Positions 17,599-26,179 of a stretch of 64,000 bases of DNA are shown here, in pieces (the stretch's first letter is position 1; every line of letters starts with the position of its first letter). The stretch is taken from the NCBI RefSeq assembly GCF_001613325.1, contig NZ_BDCD01000026.1, positions 1 to 64,000 on the forward strand. Direction: 5' to 3'. A program made the position numbers and the translations under genes. Source of the DNA: Nocardia yamanashiensis NBRC 100130 (GTDB lineage Bacteria > Actinomycetota > Actinomycetes > Mycobacteriales > Mycobacteriaceae). The notes beneath the pieces were generated by a model. The model worked only from the letters and a program-made list of their open reading frames with translations, ran no database searches and was not told where the DNA came from.

Positions 17599-18804
17599 CT
17601 ATCTATCGGTATTTCGCATGCGTTCGACCACACCCGTGATGAACGCCGTAATGGCGTCGAGCTCGGAGACATAGGCCCAGTAGTCGGGATGCCGGCCCTC
17701 GGCGAGGCCGGCGGTGGCCCGATCCAGGCGGTCGGACTGGGCGTCCAGTACCGATCCCCATTGCGGGACGAGACCGCTGTTGACCGCCAGCATCTGCGCG
17801 TCGCGCAGTTTGAACCGGACGGCCTTGGCCTTGTCCTGCGGCTTGTCGCGAACCTCTCGCAAGAGGGTGAGCCGGTCGGTAACCGCGTCGGCTTTCTCCT
17901 CGGCGACAGCGAGCTGTCCGCGGGCGGATGTGGTCAGTTCAAGCGTTTGCTCCGGGTCGTTGTTCTGCAATGCCGCCCGGGCACGGGACAGATCCGCGTC
18001 GGCGGCGTCGATGGCCCGCAGGGCTTCGCGTTCATTGTTGGTCAAATCGGACGAACTCGCAGCGTTGAACTCCCGGAGCAGGGCGGACAGCGCCGGCGGG
18101 ATCCGATCCAGCCGATTGCGCGCGGCGGCCAGCCGGGTACCCGCCGAGGCCAGTGCGGTGGTGGCCGAATGCTGTTTGCCCGGTGCGTCTTCCAGGGCCC
18201 TTGACAAGGTTCTGGTGCGGGTCTCCAGGTGGGTTGCGGCCTCACGCGCCGCCCCCGCGCCGGACCCCGCCAGCACCCCCTCCAGGGTGATCAATCCCTC
18301 ATCCACGGCCGCCGCCGCGGCCCGCACCGACGGATACCCGGCGTACGGCGAAGCCGCCGCCGCTTCGCACGCCGCCTGGGCCGCCGACCGCACCTGATTC
18401 ACCAATTGCGGCACCGTCCCGTACACCGCGACCGCGTGCTCCAGATGCGCCTGATTGCCCCGATAGAAATCGTCCACCGCGCGCGCCGCGTCCCCGAGCC
18501 GGCGGATCTGGGTGTCGACCTCCGGCTGCGCCACCGTGCCGCCGTCCCGTTCCACCTGGTCCAAACGCTCGGTCAGCGCCAGATACGCGCCCGCCGCGTC
18601 GTAGCAGCGCGCTCGCACCGGCTCCCACGCGGCGGCCATCCCGCGCTCCGGGAACACCGCCGCCGAGGCCGCCACCGCCGCCTCGGCGATGCTCTGCCGC
18701 TTGTCCATGTCCAGGAAGGCCGCGGTCAGCGCCGAGCGCGCCTGCTGCACCCATTCGGTGTTCCGGGAGGATCCGCGAAACCATCCCCGTCTACGGCCTG
18801 TCAC
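17599..18804 (-). CDS. Uncharacterised coiled-coil protein heading the Ter biosynthetic operon
   Basis: Protein of 401 aa, almost wholly helical and Ala/Arg/Glu/Asp-rich, with no recognised domain. Repeated heptad-like stretches lie around 30-160 and 215-330. No signal peptide. It is the first gene of the operon that ends with the mycolyltransferase. Start is GTG at 18804, six bases after a TACGAT box, which suggests a leaderless mRNA. A scaffold or membrane-peripheral role is possible but not shown. Confidence 0.6.
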   Translation of the reverse strand: MTGRRRGWFRGSSRNTEWVQQARSALTAAFLDMDKRQSIAEAAVAASAAVFPERGMAAAWEPVRARCYDAAGAYLALTERLDQVERDGGTVAQPEVDTQIRRLGDAARAVDDFYRGNQAHLEHAVAVYGTVPQLVNQVRSAAQAACEAAAASPYAGYPSVRAAAAAVDEGLITLEGVLAGSGAGAAREAATHLETRTRTLSRALEDAPGKQHSATTALASAGTRLAAARNRLDRIPPALSALLREFNAASSSDLTNNEREALRAIDAADADLSRARAALQNNDPEQTLELTTSARGQLAVAEEKADAVTDRLTLLREVRDKPQDKAKAVRFKLRDAQMLAVNSGLVPQWGSVLDAQSDRLDRATAGLAEGRHPDYWAYVSELDAITAFITGVVERMRNTDR

Positions 18805-18810
18805 GCCCCG

Positions 18811-18816
18811 ATCGTA
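18811..18816 (-). promoter_or_regulatory. -10 box of a probable leaderless promoter (TACGAT-N6-GTG)
   Basis: On the minus strand TACGAT is followed by exactly six bases and the GTG at 18804. With a start site seven bases after the box the mRNA would begin at the GTG. No Shine-Dalgarno sequence is present. Confidence 0.6.
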
Positions 18817-19015
18817 GGAGACTGTTCACATCGTCGGCCACGTCCGCGATCGTGTGGGTGACAAGTCGTGCCACAGGAGTGTCCCGTTCCTTGTCCTCGG
18901 TTTGTTCCTGCACGAGGGTCACACTTGCTACTAGTGTCGTAGTGGCGGACCCGGCAAATCGGACATGCCGCGAACCAACAACGCTAGAACGCTTTCCTAC
19001 GAAAGGGATTCCCGC

Positions 19016-19591
19016 ATGGGTGTCAGTTTGTCCAAGGGCGGCAACGTTTCGCTGACGAAGCAGGCGCCGAACCTGACCCAGGTCGCCGTCGGCCTCGGCT
19101 GGGATGTGCGCACCACCACGGGGACCGACTTCGACCTGGACGCGAGCGCCATCGCGACCGGCGCCGACAAGAAGGTCGTGTCCGACAAGCACTTCGTCTT
19201 CTTCAACAACCTGTCTTCGCCCGAAGGCGCCATCGTGCACGCCGGTGACAACCGCACCGGTGAGGGCGAAGGCGACGACGAGGTCATCAACGTCGACCTG
19301 GCCGCCACCCCGCCGACCATCGAGTCCATCTTCTTCCCGGTCTCGATCTACGAGGCGGAGGGCCGCGGCCAGAGCTTCGGCCAGGTCCGCAACGCCTACA
19401 TCCGCGTGGTGGATCGCGCCAACGGCAACGAGCTGGCCCGCTACGACCTGTCCGAGGACGCCTCCACCGAGACCGCCATGGTCTTCGGCGAGCTGTACCG
19501 CAACGGCGCCGAATGGAAGTTCCGCGCCATCGGCCAGGGGTACGCTTCCGGACTGGCCGGTATCGCCCGCGACTACGGCGTCACCGTCTGA
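19016..19591 (+). CDS. terD: TerD family calcium-binding stress protein
   Basis: Protein of 191 aa matching TerD over its full length: MGVSLSKGGNVSLTK, GLGWD, the acidic loop FDLDASAI, HAGDNRTGEGEGDDEVINVDL, VRNAYIRVVDRANG and GAEWKFRAIGQGY. TerD proteins bind calcium and form a membrane-linked complex with TerC-type proteins in resistance to tellurite and other stress. GAAAGGGA precedes the ATG at 19016. It is divergent from the Ter biosynthetic operon (211-base spacer) and 100 bases upstream of the DUF475 gene. Confidence 0.92.
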   Translation: MGVSLSKGGNVSLTKQAPNLTQVAVGLGWDVRTTTGTDFDLDASAIATGADKKVVSDKHFVFFNNLSSPEGAIVHAGDNRTGEGEGDDEVINVDLAATPPTIESIFFPVSIYEAEGRGQSFGQVRNAYIRVVDRANGNELARYDLSEDASTETAMVFGELYRNGAEWKFRAIGQGYASGLAGIARDYGVTV

Positions 19592-19691
19592 GACGAAGCA
19601 ACACGCACCAGGGGGGCTCGGGCGTCGGGCCCCTCTACGTGCGAGCATCACCCGACCTGACTGACCCGGCACTACGAAAGGCCCCATTGCG

Positions 19692-20807
19692 GTGCGTATT
19701 TTCGGCCTCTCCATAGTCGTCACGATCGCATCGCTGATCGCGGCGTTCCTCTACGGCGGACCAACGGCGTTCGCGCTGTGCGCGATTCTGGGCATCCTCG
19801 AGGTGTCACTGTCCTTCGACAACGCGGTCATCAACGCCTCCATCCTGCAGAAGATGAGCGACTGGTGGCAGAAGATCTTCCTCACCGTCGGCGTGCTCAT
19901 CGCCGTCTTCGGTATGCGCCTGGTGTTCCCGCTCGCCATCGTGTGGGTGACCGCGGGCCTCAACCCGGCCAAGGCCTTCGACCTGGCCATGAACCCGCCC
20001 GCGGACGGCGCGCTCGAATTCCCCAACGGGGACCCGAGTTACGAGAAGCTGCTGACCGACGCGCACCCGCAGATCGCGGCCTTCGGCGGCGCGTTCCTGC
20101 TGCTGCTGTTCCTGAACTTCATCCTCGAAGAGCACGAGATCACCTGGCTGGGCTGGCTGGAGCGCCCGCTCGCCAAGCTCGGCAAGCTCGACATGCTCTC
20201 CGTGGTCATCACCCTGCTCGGCATCGTGCTGGCCGCCGAATTCCTGGCCAAGGACAAGGATGTCAGCACCGTGCTGCTGGCCGGCATCCTCGGCGTGGTC
20301 ACCTACATCGTGGTCGACGGGCTCGGCTCCATGTTCCACACCGAGGAGTTCGAAGAGGAGAACGCCTCCGGGCCTTCGGAATTGGTGAAGGCCACCGGTA
20401 AGGCCGGCTTCTTCCTGTTCCTGTACCTGGAAGTGCTCGACGCCTCGTTCTCCTTCGACGGCGTCATCGGCGCCTTCGCCATCACCTCCGACCCGATCCT
20501 GATCGCGCTGGGCCTGGGCCTGATCGGCGCCATGTTCGTCCGGTCCATCACCGTGTACCTGGTGCGCAAGGGCACGCTCTCGGAGTATGTGTACCTCGAG
20601 CACGGCGCGCACTGGGCCATCGGCGCGCTGGCGGTCATCCTGCTGGTGTCGATCGGCGTGCACATCAACGAGCTCATCACCGGTCTCGTCGGCGTCGGCT
20701 TCATCGGCGCGGCCTTCCTCACCAGCATCATCCGCAATCGTCGCGAAGGCGATGACGACGGCGGCGCCAAAAGCCTGAGCGAGCAGGAAGTCACGCCGGT
20801 AGGCTGA
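19692..20807 (+). CDS. TerC-superfamily integral membrane protein (DUF475)
   Basis: Protein of 371 aa with about nine membrane segments. The duplicated acidic signatures LEVSLSFDNAVINA (near 38) and LEVLDASFSFDGVIGAF (near 246) mark the TerC/DUF475 superfamily, whose members are linked to metal (often manganese) transport and to TerD proteins. GTG start at 19692 after GAAAGG. It follows terD and ends in a strong terminator, so terD and this gene probably form one unit. Confidence 0.85.
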   Translation: MRIFGLSIVVTIASLIAAFLYGGPTAFALCAILGILEVSLSFDNAVINASILQKMSDWWQKIFLTVGVLIAVFGMRLVFPLAIVWVTAGLNPAKAFDLAMNPPADGALEFPNGDPSYEKLLTDAHPQIAAFGGAFLLLLFLNFILEEHEITWLGWLERPLAKLGKLDMLSVVITLLGIVLAAEFLAKDKDVSTVLLAGILGVVTYIVVDGLGSMFHTEEFEEENASGPSELVKATGKAGFFLFLYLEVLDASFSFDGVIGAFAITSDPILIALGLGLIGAMFVRSITVYLVRKGTLSEYVYLEHGAHWAIGALAVILLVSIGVHINELITGLVGVGFIGAAFLTSIIRNRREGDDDGGAKSLSEQEVTPVG

Positions 20808-20818
20808 GTTCCGTCGCG

Positions 20819-20866
20819 ACCCGCGCCCGTCCCACGCATTCGCGAGGTGGCGGGCGCGGGTTTTTC
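20819..20866 (+). terminator. Intrinsic terminator after the DUF475 gene
   Basis: An 11-bp perfect stem (ACCCGCGCCCG / CGGGCGCGGGT) with a 21-base loop is followed directly by TTTTC, 11 bases after the stop codon. The region also lies just before the next TerD-like gene. Confidence 0.85.
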
Positions 20867-20897
20867 GTTATCCGAATCCCTGAGGGGGGAAGTGCGT

Positions 20898-21521
20898 ATG
20901 AGCTCCAACCAGCCCGGTGGGGTCAACCTCGGCAAGGTCACGCTGTCCAAGGCCACGCCATCGGTGAACCTCACCAAACCCGGTGACAGCCAAGGCGCGA
21001 TGCGGGTCAACCTGAACTGGTCTCAAGGCGTCAAGCGCGGGCTGTTCCGGCGCTCCAATGCCGTCGACCTGGACCTGGGCTGCCTGTACGAGCTCTCCGA
21101 CGGGCGCAAAGGCGTGGTGCAGGCGCTCGGAAACGCTTTCGGCTCATTGCAATCCGCGCCGTACATCCAGCTCGACGGCGACGACCGCACGGGCGCGGCC
21201 ACCGGCGGCGAGAACATGCACATCAACCTCGCCAAGCCGGATACCTTCCGGCGCATCCTGATCTACGCGTTCATCTACGAGGGCGTGCCGAACTGGGCGG
21301 CGGCCGACGGCGTGGTGACGCTGTTCCCGACGCACGGGCCACAGGTCGAGGTGCGGCTGGATTCGCCGGTGGACGGGGCGCGCTCATGCGCGGTCGCGCT
21401 GTTGCAGAACAGCGGCGGCGGGCTCACCGTGCACCGGGAAGTGCAGTACATCAACGGTTCCCAGAGCGCGATCGACAAGGCGTACGACTGGGGCTTGAAC
21501 TGGACGCCGGGGCGCAAGTAA
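20898..21521 (+). CDS. TerA/TerD-like stress protein
   Basis: Protein of 207 aa. It starts with KVTLSKATPSVNLTKPG, has NLNWSQG (aligned with TerD's GLGWD), AVDLDLGCLYELSDGRKG and YIQLDGDDRTGAATGGENMHINL in place of the TerD calcium loops, and ends DKAYDWGLNWTPGRK. The acidic loops are partly kept. The ATG at 20898 has GAGGGGGGAA upstream. It is the last gene of the Ter island on the plus strand and has a hairpin after it. Confidence 0.8.
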   Translation: MSSNQPGGVNLGKVTLSKATPSVNLTKPGDSQGAMRVNLNWSQGVKRGLFRRSNAVDLDLGCLYELSDGRKGVVQALGNAFGSLQSAPYIQLDGDDRTGAATGGENMHINLAKPDTFRRILIYAFIYEGVPNWAAADGVVTLFPTHGPQVEVRLDSPVDGARSCAVALLQNSGGGLTVHREVQYINGSQSAIDKAYDWGLNWTPGRK

Positions 21522-21535
21522 CACCCTTCCGGGGG

Positions 21536-21556
21536 TTCGGGGGCGCAGCCCCCGAA
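21536..21556. terminator. Bidirectional terminator hairpin
   Basis: TTCGGGGGC-GCA-GCCCCCGAA, a perfect 9-bp stem with a 3-base loop, between the convergent TerA/TerD-like and DUF389 genes. Confidence 0.75.
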
Positions 21557-21577
21557 AGCCCCCCGACCTTGCTCGGC

Positions 21578-22540
21578 TCAGAGCATTCGCCTCGGCGCGG
21601 CCATATGGCGGTGGCGCCGCACCGAGATCCGGGACCACAGGTGCTGCTGGATCAGCAGCGTCAGCCAGCCCGCGATGGCCATGCCGGCGATGTTCACCAG
21701 CAGCTGCGCCACGCTGCCCCAGATGGTGGAACCGTCGCCGAAGGCCACGCCGAGCGCGATATTGCCCGCCGCCGGAACCGTCGTCACCGAGATGAAAACC
21801 CCTGCCAGGCCCAGGGATTTCGCCGAGGTGATGGCCAGTACGCCCGCCGCGCCCGCGATCACCGCCACCACGAACGACCATTTGTCCGGGGTGTAGATGA
21901 ACGCGGTCCCCGGGCGCGGGCCGATCACGTCGTCGAGGGTGATCCAGCCCAGGCCGCGCGCCGCCAGCGCGAGCAGGATGGTGATGCCGATGGCCACCGC
22001 GAAACCGGCGACCAGGGTGCGAATCGCCAATTGCAGCAGCATGAATCGCCGCCGCACCAGCGCCACTCCCAGCGCTGCGATCGGGCCGAACTCCGGGCCC
22101 AGCACCATGGCCCCGACCACCAGGATCTGCGAATCGGTGATGATGGCGATGGCGGCGATCAAGGTGGCCAGGGTGAGGAAACTCAGGTAGGTCCAGTTCA
22201 ATTCGGTGTCGTCGTAGGCGCGTTGCGCCACCTCCGCCCACACCACCGCGTCGGCGCTGCTGCCCGGCGTGCGCACCTCGGCCTCGAAACCCTTGCGCGA
22301 CAACCAGGTATCGACCTGTTCGAGTTCGATACTGCCCACCTGGTGCACCCGCATCGCGCGCAATTGCTGGACCAGGTCGTTCGCGCCCTCCCGCGCCACC
22401 TGGGCGGTGATCAGGTCGCCGGCCGGGCGGATCGCCGCCCCGCGGAAAACCGCGAGGCCGGTGACGGCGCATTCGTCGTCGAACAGGGCCAGGATGTCGT
22501 CGGTCATCGTGGCGGGGGCCATGATTCGCAGGTGCAGCAC
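21578..22540 (-). CDS. DUF389 membrane protein
   Basis: Protein of 320 aa. A soluble N-terminal domain (1-~110; FDDECAVTGLAVFRGAAIRPAGD) precedes about six membrane segments. Conserved DUF389 signatures are DSQILVVGAMVLGPEFGPIAALG and VFISVTTVPAAGNIALGVAFGD. The function of the family is unknown. The first ATG (22540) is used; an internal ATG (22522, MAPATMTDD) is possible. Same strand as the EamA transporter, with a 37-base gap. Confidence 0.75.
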   Translation of the reverse strand: MLHLRIMAPATMTDDILALFDDECAVTGLAVFRGAAIRPAGDLITAQVAREGANDLVQQLRAMRVHQVGSIELEQVDTWLSRKGFEAEVRTPGSSADAVVWAEVAQRAYDDTELNWTYLSFLTLATLIAAIAIITDSQILVVGAMVLGPEFGPIAALGVALVRRRFMLLQLAIRTLVAGFAVAIGITILLALAARGLGWITLDDVIGPRPGTAFIYTPDKWSFVVAVIAGAAGVLAITSAKSLGLAGVFISVTTVPAAGNIALGVAFGDGSTIWGSVAQLLVNIAGMAIAGWLTLLIQQHLWSRISVRRHRHMAAPRRML

Positions 22541-22577
22541 AAGGGACAGTGTGCCGTGCGCGCGCCGGCGGGACCGG

Positions 22578-23510
22578 TCAGCGACCGGCGGCGACCACCG
22601 GTGTCGCGCGTGGCGCGGTCTCCAAGTCGCGGTCGGCGGCAGCGGTTCCGGCCGGGACCGCGCGCCGCGAGGCCAGGACCATGCCGAGGATGCCGAGCGC
22701 GAGACCCGCGACGGTCACCGGACCGACCGGCTGGTCGATGATCAGCCACGCCATGATCGCGGTGACCACGGGGGTGGCGAAGAAGAAGCGGCCGACCCGG
22801 GTGGTGTCCCAGCGCAGCAACATGGTGTTGAGCAGCAGGAACGCGGCCATGGAATTGATCAGCACCATCCACACCATGGAACCGGCGAAGCGGCCCGGAT
22901 CGGAGATGTGGAACGCGTCGGTCGCCAGGGCCAGCGCGCCGGCGAAGGGCGCGCTGATGGCCACGTGCACCGCGGTGCCCGCCTTGGGATCCACGCCCGG
23001 GGTGAAACGCTTCTGGTAGACGGTGCCGAGGCTGAGCCCGGCCAGGCCGAGCAGGCACAGCAGGACGCCGGTGAGCGAGAAGCTGGACTGGTCGGCGACC
23101 GCCAGCCCGACGCCGAGGCCGCCGATGCCGAAGCCGAGCCATTGTCGGGGCGTGACGCGCTCGCCGAGCAGGCCCGCGAAGACCGCGATCACCAGCGGGC
23201 TCAAGCCCTGCACCAGGGAGATGACGGCAGCGCTGACGTGTTCGCTCATGGCCGTGTAGAACGCGCCGAACTGCACCATCTGCATGAGCAGGCCCGCGAC
23301 GACGGTGTGGCCCAGCACTTTTCCGCGCGGCCAGACCGCGCCGGTGGCCAGGGCGAGCAGGATCAGCAGGGCACCCGCGATGGCGAACCGCGCGAACAGC
23401 ACCAGCATGGGCGGCGCCGCGCCGACGCCGATGATGCCCGCGATGAAGGCGCTGCTCCACATGAGGATCAGCGCGGGCGGTCCCGCCAGTTCGAAGAGCC
23501 GGTTGTTCAT
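22578..23510 (-). CDS. EamA/DMT-family membrane transporter
   Basis: Protein of 310 aa with ten predicted membrane segments arranged as two EamA repeats (about 5-140 and 150-290). Typical features are the N-terminal LILMWSSAFIAG, the loop VWPRGK and, in repeat 2, FFFATPVVTAIMAWLI. The ATG at 23510 has GGGAGG four bases upstream, which decides it over the GTG/ATG farther out. Divergent from the CGNR regulator at 23594, which probably controls it. Substrate unknown, likely small-molecule efflux. Confidence 0.8.
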   Translation of the reverse strand: MNNRLFELAGPPALILMWSSAFIAGIIGVGAAPPMLVLFARFAIAGALLILLALATGAVWPRGKVLGHTVVAGLLMQMVQFGAFYTAMSEHVSAAVISLVQGLSPLVIAVFAGLLGERVTPRQWLGFGIGGLGVGLAVADQSSFSLTGVLLCLLGLAGLSLGTVYQKRFTPGVDPKAGTAVHVAISAPFAGALALATDAFHISDPGRFAGSMVWMVLINSMAAFLLLNTMLLRWDTTRVGRFFFATPVVTAIMAWLIIDQPVGPVTVAGLALGILGMVLASRRAVPAGTAAADRDLETAPRATPVVAAGR

Positions 23511-23581
23511 GATGCCTCCCGCGCTAACCATCTTGACCGGTTACTACCGTGGCATCGCCGTGGATAACCTGTCAAGGGGGT

Positions 23582-23587
23582 TACTAT
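23582..23587 (+). promoter_or_regulatory. -10 box of a probable leaderless promoter (TACTAT-N6-GTG)
   Basis: TACTAT is followed by six bases and the GTG at 23594. A direct repeat GGTTACTA occurs here (23579-23586) and at 23539-23546, about 40 bp apart, and could bind the CGNR regulator itself. Confidence 0.55.
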
Positions 23588-23593
23588 GGCGGG

Positions 23594-24127
23594 GTGTTCA
23601 CCTTCGTCAGCGGCAACCGCACCCTGGACTTCATCGGCACCGTGAAGTCCCGGCGCGCCGAATTCGACGACCTCCTCACCAGCCCAGCCGAACTGGGGAA
23701 ATGGCTGACCGAGGCCGGAATCCTGGATACGGCGCCCGAGGTCGGCGCGGACACCCTGCGGCGCGCCACCCGGCTCCGCGAAGCCGCCTGGCACCTGGCG
23801 CTCGCAGAAACCGACGGTGCCGACCTGCCCGCCGCGGACCTACGGATCGTGAACGAACTCGCGCACGGCGAACCCATCCGGGCGACCCTGAACCCGGACG
23901 GGACGGTGCGGCGCACCGGCACCGCCGAACAGGCGCTCACCGAAATCGCCAGGGACGCCATCGAACTGTTCGGCGGCGCGGACCACGCGCGAATCAGGGA
24001 ATGCGGGCGACCGGAATGCACCCGGCTCTATATCGACACCTCACGCGGCGGTTCGCGCCGCTGGTGCGATATGACCATCTGCGGAAACCGGGCCAAGAGC
24101 GCGGCTTTTCGCGCCCGGCAGAGCTAA
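23594..24127 (+). CDS. CGNR zinc-finger (ABATE-domain) regulator
   Basis: Protein of 177 aa. The ABATE domain opens with FVSGNRTLDFIGTVKSR (1-~20) and runs to about 110. The C-terminal CGNR treble-clef zinc finger has C-X4-C (CGRPEC), [15 protein letters not shown] and ends FRARQS. Such proteins are transcription regulators, often beside transporters. GTG start at 23594 fits the leaderless promoter; no Shine-Dalgarno sequence. Divergent from the EamA gene. Its 3' end overlaps the convergent GT87 gene by 87 bases. Confidence 0.8.
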   Translation: MFTFVSGNRTLDFIGTVKSRRAEFDDLLTSPAELGKWLTEAGILDTAPEVGADTLRRATRLREAAWHLALAETDGADLPAADLRIVNELAHGEPIRATLNPDGTVRRTGTAEQALTEIARDAIELFGGADHARIRECGRPECTRLYIDTSRGGSRRWCDMTICGNRAKSAAFRARQS

Positions 24128-25459
24128 CAGCCCGCCCCGGCGCGGATGCGCCCAGACGAACATGAAGAAGAACAACACCAGCAGCGCGGCCCGGCCCCAC
24201 ACGCCGAACTGCACGATGCTCTCCTCCAGATCGGCATTGTGGCCCTGGCCGAGAGCATAGAAATAACGGAAGACGCCGATGCCGATGGCGGCATCGGCCA
24301 GCAGATACACCCCGATCAGCGACCACGGGATCTCCAGCAGCACCAGAAACGGGATCAGCCACAGCGTGTACTGCGGCGAATGCACCTTGTGGAACAACAG
24401 GAATCCGCACAGCATGGCGGCGCTGACGCCGATCCACGGATAGTTCCCGCGAATCTGGAAACGCTTCCAGCCGATCCACACCGCCAGCGCGAACGAAGCC
24501 AGCACCAGCGCCGGCGAGGCCACCGACACCACGTTCTGGAAAGTGTTCTCGGCATCGGGCGCGTTGCCGAACAGCGGCCGCAGACCCCAGTACCAAATGG
24601 AATTGGTGGTGATATCGGCCTGGCGCAATTGCTGGAAGGTGATGGACGCGCGCCAGCCCTCGTAACCGGCCAGCGCGAACGGCAGATTCACCGCCACCAC
24701 CGTGCCCAGCGCCGCGCCCGCCACCGCCAGCGCGCCGCGCACGTCGTATTCCCGCCGCTCCCGGCCGTTCTCGCCGACCAGCACGTGAATCAGCAAGGGC
24801 AGCACGAAGATTCCCGGATACAACTTCAGGCAGAAACCGATGCCCAGCAGGATCGCGGCGATGATTCCCCTGGTGCGCAACGAATATCGCGGCAGCGCGG
24901 CCACCACGTACACCGCCGCCACCGAGGTGCACACCACCGGCAGTTCCCAATTGTGGAACGCGTACAGCACCAGCGGCGGCCCCGCCGCCCACAACAGCGC
25001 CGGCCATCCCGACAATTTCCCCAGCAGATACGCGGTCAGCAGCGCGAACGGCACCAGCAGCCAGGCGCTGTGCAGCAGGAACTGCGCGTCATTGCGCGCA
25101 CCCAGCCCGCCCAGCCACATGAAAAGGCCACTGAGCACCGGATATTCGACCACGCCCCCGGTCAGCGTCCCGTCCGGCGTGATCCCGCCGTTCACGTACG
25201 GGAAAACATGCTCGTTGATATCCCGCCCCAGCCAGAGGAACTGGATATCCGAATAACAGACGTCGGAGTCCTTGATCCGATCGAAGATCAGACTCCGCCC
25301 GTTGCCGTCGAACGGCGACCCGGCACAGCGCGCCTTGTTGAAATACGCGAACAACAGCGTGACCCAGCACACCAGCACGGCGATGACACCGATAGTTCCC
25401 GGATCCCGCGGCAGACGACGCCCGGTGACCGGTGCGCTGGCGACGGGTCGGTTCGACAT
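24041..25459 (-). CDS. Second GT87-type (DUF2029) membrane glycosyltransferase
   Basis: Polytopic protein of 472 aa, a paralogue of the one at 70-1857: [17 protein letters not shown] matches [21 protein letters not shown] matches [21 protein letters not shown] matches KLYPLLLLGPIL, and [17 protein letters not shown] matches KVWSPQYSLWLVPLAVL. It probably uses polyprenyl-phosphate-mannose; the acceptor is unknown. The start could be the ATG at 25459 or the TTG three codons upstream (25468), which is better spaced from GGGAGG. Divergent from rpsF. The last ~29 residues overlap the CGNR gene. Confidence 0.75.
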   Translation of the reverse strand: MSNRPVASAPVTGRRLPRDPGTIGVIAVLVCWVTLLFAYFNKARCAGSPFDGNGRSLIFDRIKDSDVCYSDIQFLWLGRDINEHVFPYVNGGITPDGTLTGGVVEYPVLSGLFMWLGGLGARNDAQFLLHSAWLLVPFALLTAYLLGKLSGWPALLWAAGPPLVLYAFHNWELPVVCTSVAAVYVVAALPRYSLRTRGIIAAILLGIGFCLKLYPGIFVLPLLIHVLVGENGRERREYDVRGALAVAGAALGTVVAVNLPFALAGYEGWRASITFQQLRQADITTNSIWYWGLRPLFGNAPDAENTFQNVVSVASPALVLASFALAVWIGWKRFQIRGNYPWIGVSAAMLCGFLLFHKVHSPQYTLWLIPFLVLLEIPWSLIGVYLLADAAIGIGVFRYFYALGQGHNADLEESIVQFGVWGRAALLVLFFFMFVWAHPRRGGLLALPGAKSRALGPVSADGHIAPAARTAA

Positions 25460-25596
25460 GGGGACCAATGTAAGCGGACCTCCCGCGTGTCGGCTTCCTT
25501 TACCCTCATCGCGCCCCGAACCCCGCACGTCAACACGCCCTCGGCAGCACCCGCGCCCCACACCGCCCGGTGGGTCCGCCCTCCCCTGCTTTTCCC

Positions 25597-25624
25597 GGCG
25601 CCCCGCACGTCAGTGCGGGGCGCC
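25597..25624. repeat. Perfect inverted repeat upstream of the rpsF operon
   Basis: GGCGCCCCGCAC-GTCA-GTGCGGGGCGCC, a 12-bp stem with a 4-base loop, between the divergent GT87 gene and rpsF. CCCCGCACGTCA also occurs at 25521-25532. It may be a terminator or a DNA site, and it lies upstream of the probable rpsF -10 box. Confidence 0.6.
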
Positions 25625-25656
25625 TATCCGCTTTTCGGCCGCGCAACAGCCCCATG

Positions 25657-25662
25657 TACTCT
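25657..25662 (+). promoter_or_regulatory. Probable -10 box of the rpsF operon
   Basis: TACTCT (TANNNT type) at this position would start the mRNA near 25669 and leave a ~76-base leader containing the S6:S18-type hairpin. No clear -35 element. Confidence 0.4.
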
Positions 25663-25692
25663 TGTCGGGTTGCTGACGCAACGAACCCTCCT

Positions 25693-25713
25693 GCCCACGG
25701 ACCGTCCGTGGGC
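25693..25713 (+). promoter_or_regulatory. S6:S18-type ribosomal protein leader hairpin
   Basis: GCCCACGGA-CCG-TCCGTGGGC, a perfect 9-bp stem with the apical loop CCG, 14 bases before the Shine-Dalgarno sequence of rpsF. The known autoregulatory motif bound by the S6:S18 complex in rpsF leaders presents CCG in an apical loop. rpsF and rpsR are both in this operon, so feedback control is likely. Confidence 0.6.
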
Positions 25714-25744
25714 CGTTTCCAGTCCACAGGAGGTGATGAGGTCC

Positions 25745-26035
25745 GTGCGTCATTATGAAGTGATGGTCATTCTCGATCCGAGCCTGGACGAGCGCACCGT
25801 CGGCCCGAATCTGAACACCATGCTCGGTGTTGTCGGGACCGAGGGCGGCAAGGTCGACAACGTCGACATCTGGGGCCGCCGTCGTCTGGCCTACGAGATC
25901 AACAAGCAGGCCGAGGGCATCTACGCGGTGGTCACGCTGACCGCCGAGTCCGCGACCGTGAGTGAGCTCGACCGCCAGCTGGGCCTGAACGAGTCGGTGC
26001 TGCGCACCAAGGTGCTGCGCCTCGACAAGAAGTAG
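25745..26035 (+). CDS. rpsF: 30S ribosomal protein S6
   Basis: Protein of 96 aa beginning [19 protein letters not shown], then [12 protein letters not shown] and [14 protein letters not shown]. It binds 16S rRNA and pairs with S18 in the 30S platform. I chose the GTG at 25745: AGGAGG (25728-25733) is 11 bases upstream, whereas the ATG at 25736 would be only two bases away. The 96-aa length and the start of the mature sequence also match mycobacterial S6. First gene of rpsF-ssb-rpsR-rplI. Confidence 0.93.
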   Translation: MRHYEVMVILDPSLDERTVGPNLNTMLGVVGTEGGKVDNVDIWGRRRLAYEINKQAEGIYAVVTLTAESATVSELDRQLGLNESVLRTKVLRLDKK

Positions 26036-26100
26036 TCCAGTCCTCCCGCGACGTCGCTCGTAAATCGTCGGTCCCTATCTCTAGGCTGACTGGCAAACCG

Positions 26101-26135
26101 TGCGCTGAGCCCGAATTCGGGCGCTGTCGGCGCAC
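26101..26135 (+). repeat. Hairpin-forming palindromes between rpsF and ssb
   Basis: The 14-bp palindrome GCCCGAATTCGGGC (26109-26122) sits inside an outer pair TGCGC / GCGCA. It lies in the 144-base gap before ssb and may tune the relative expression of rpsF and ssb. Role unproven. Confidence 0.45.
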
Positions 26136-26179
26136 GGGCGCGAGCGAGTTGCGGACTGCACCGGAAAGCAGGAGGAACC

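Noticed and set aside
19611-19637. Terminator between terD and the DUF475 gene
   Set aside because: AGGGGGGCTC and GGGCCCCTCT pair only with mismatches and no T tract follows; the two genes are more likely to be read together.
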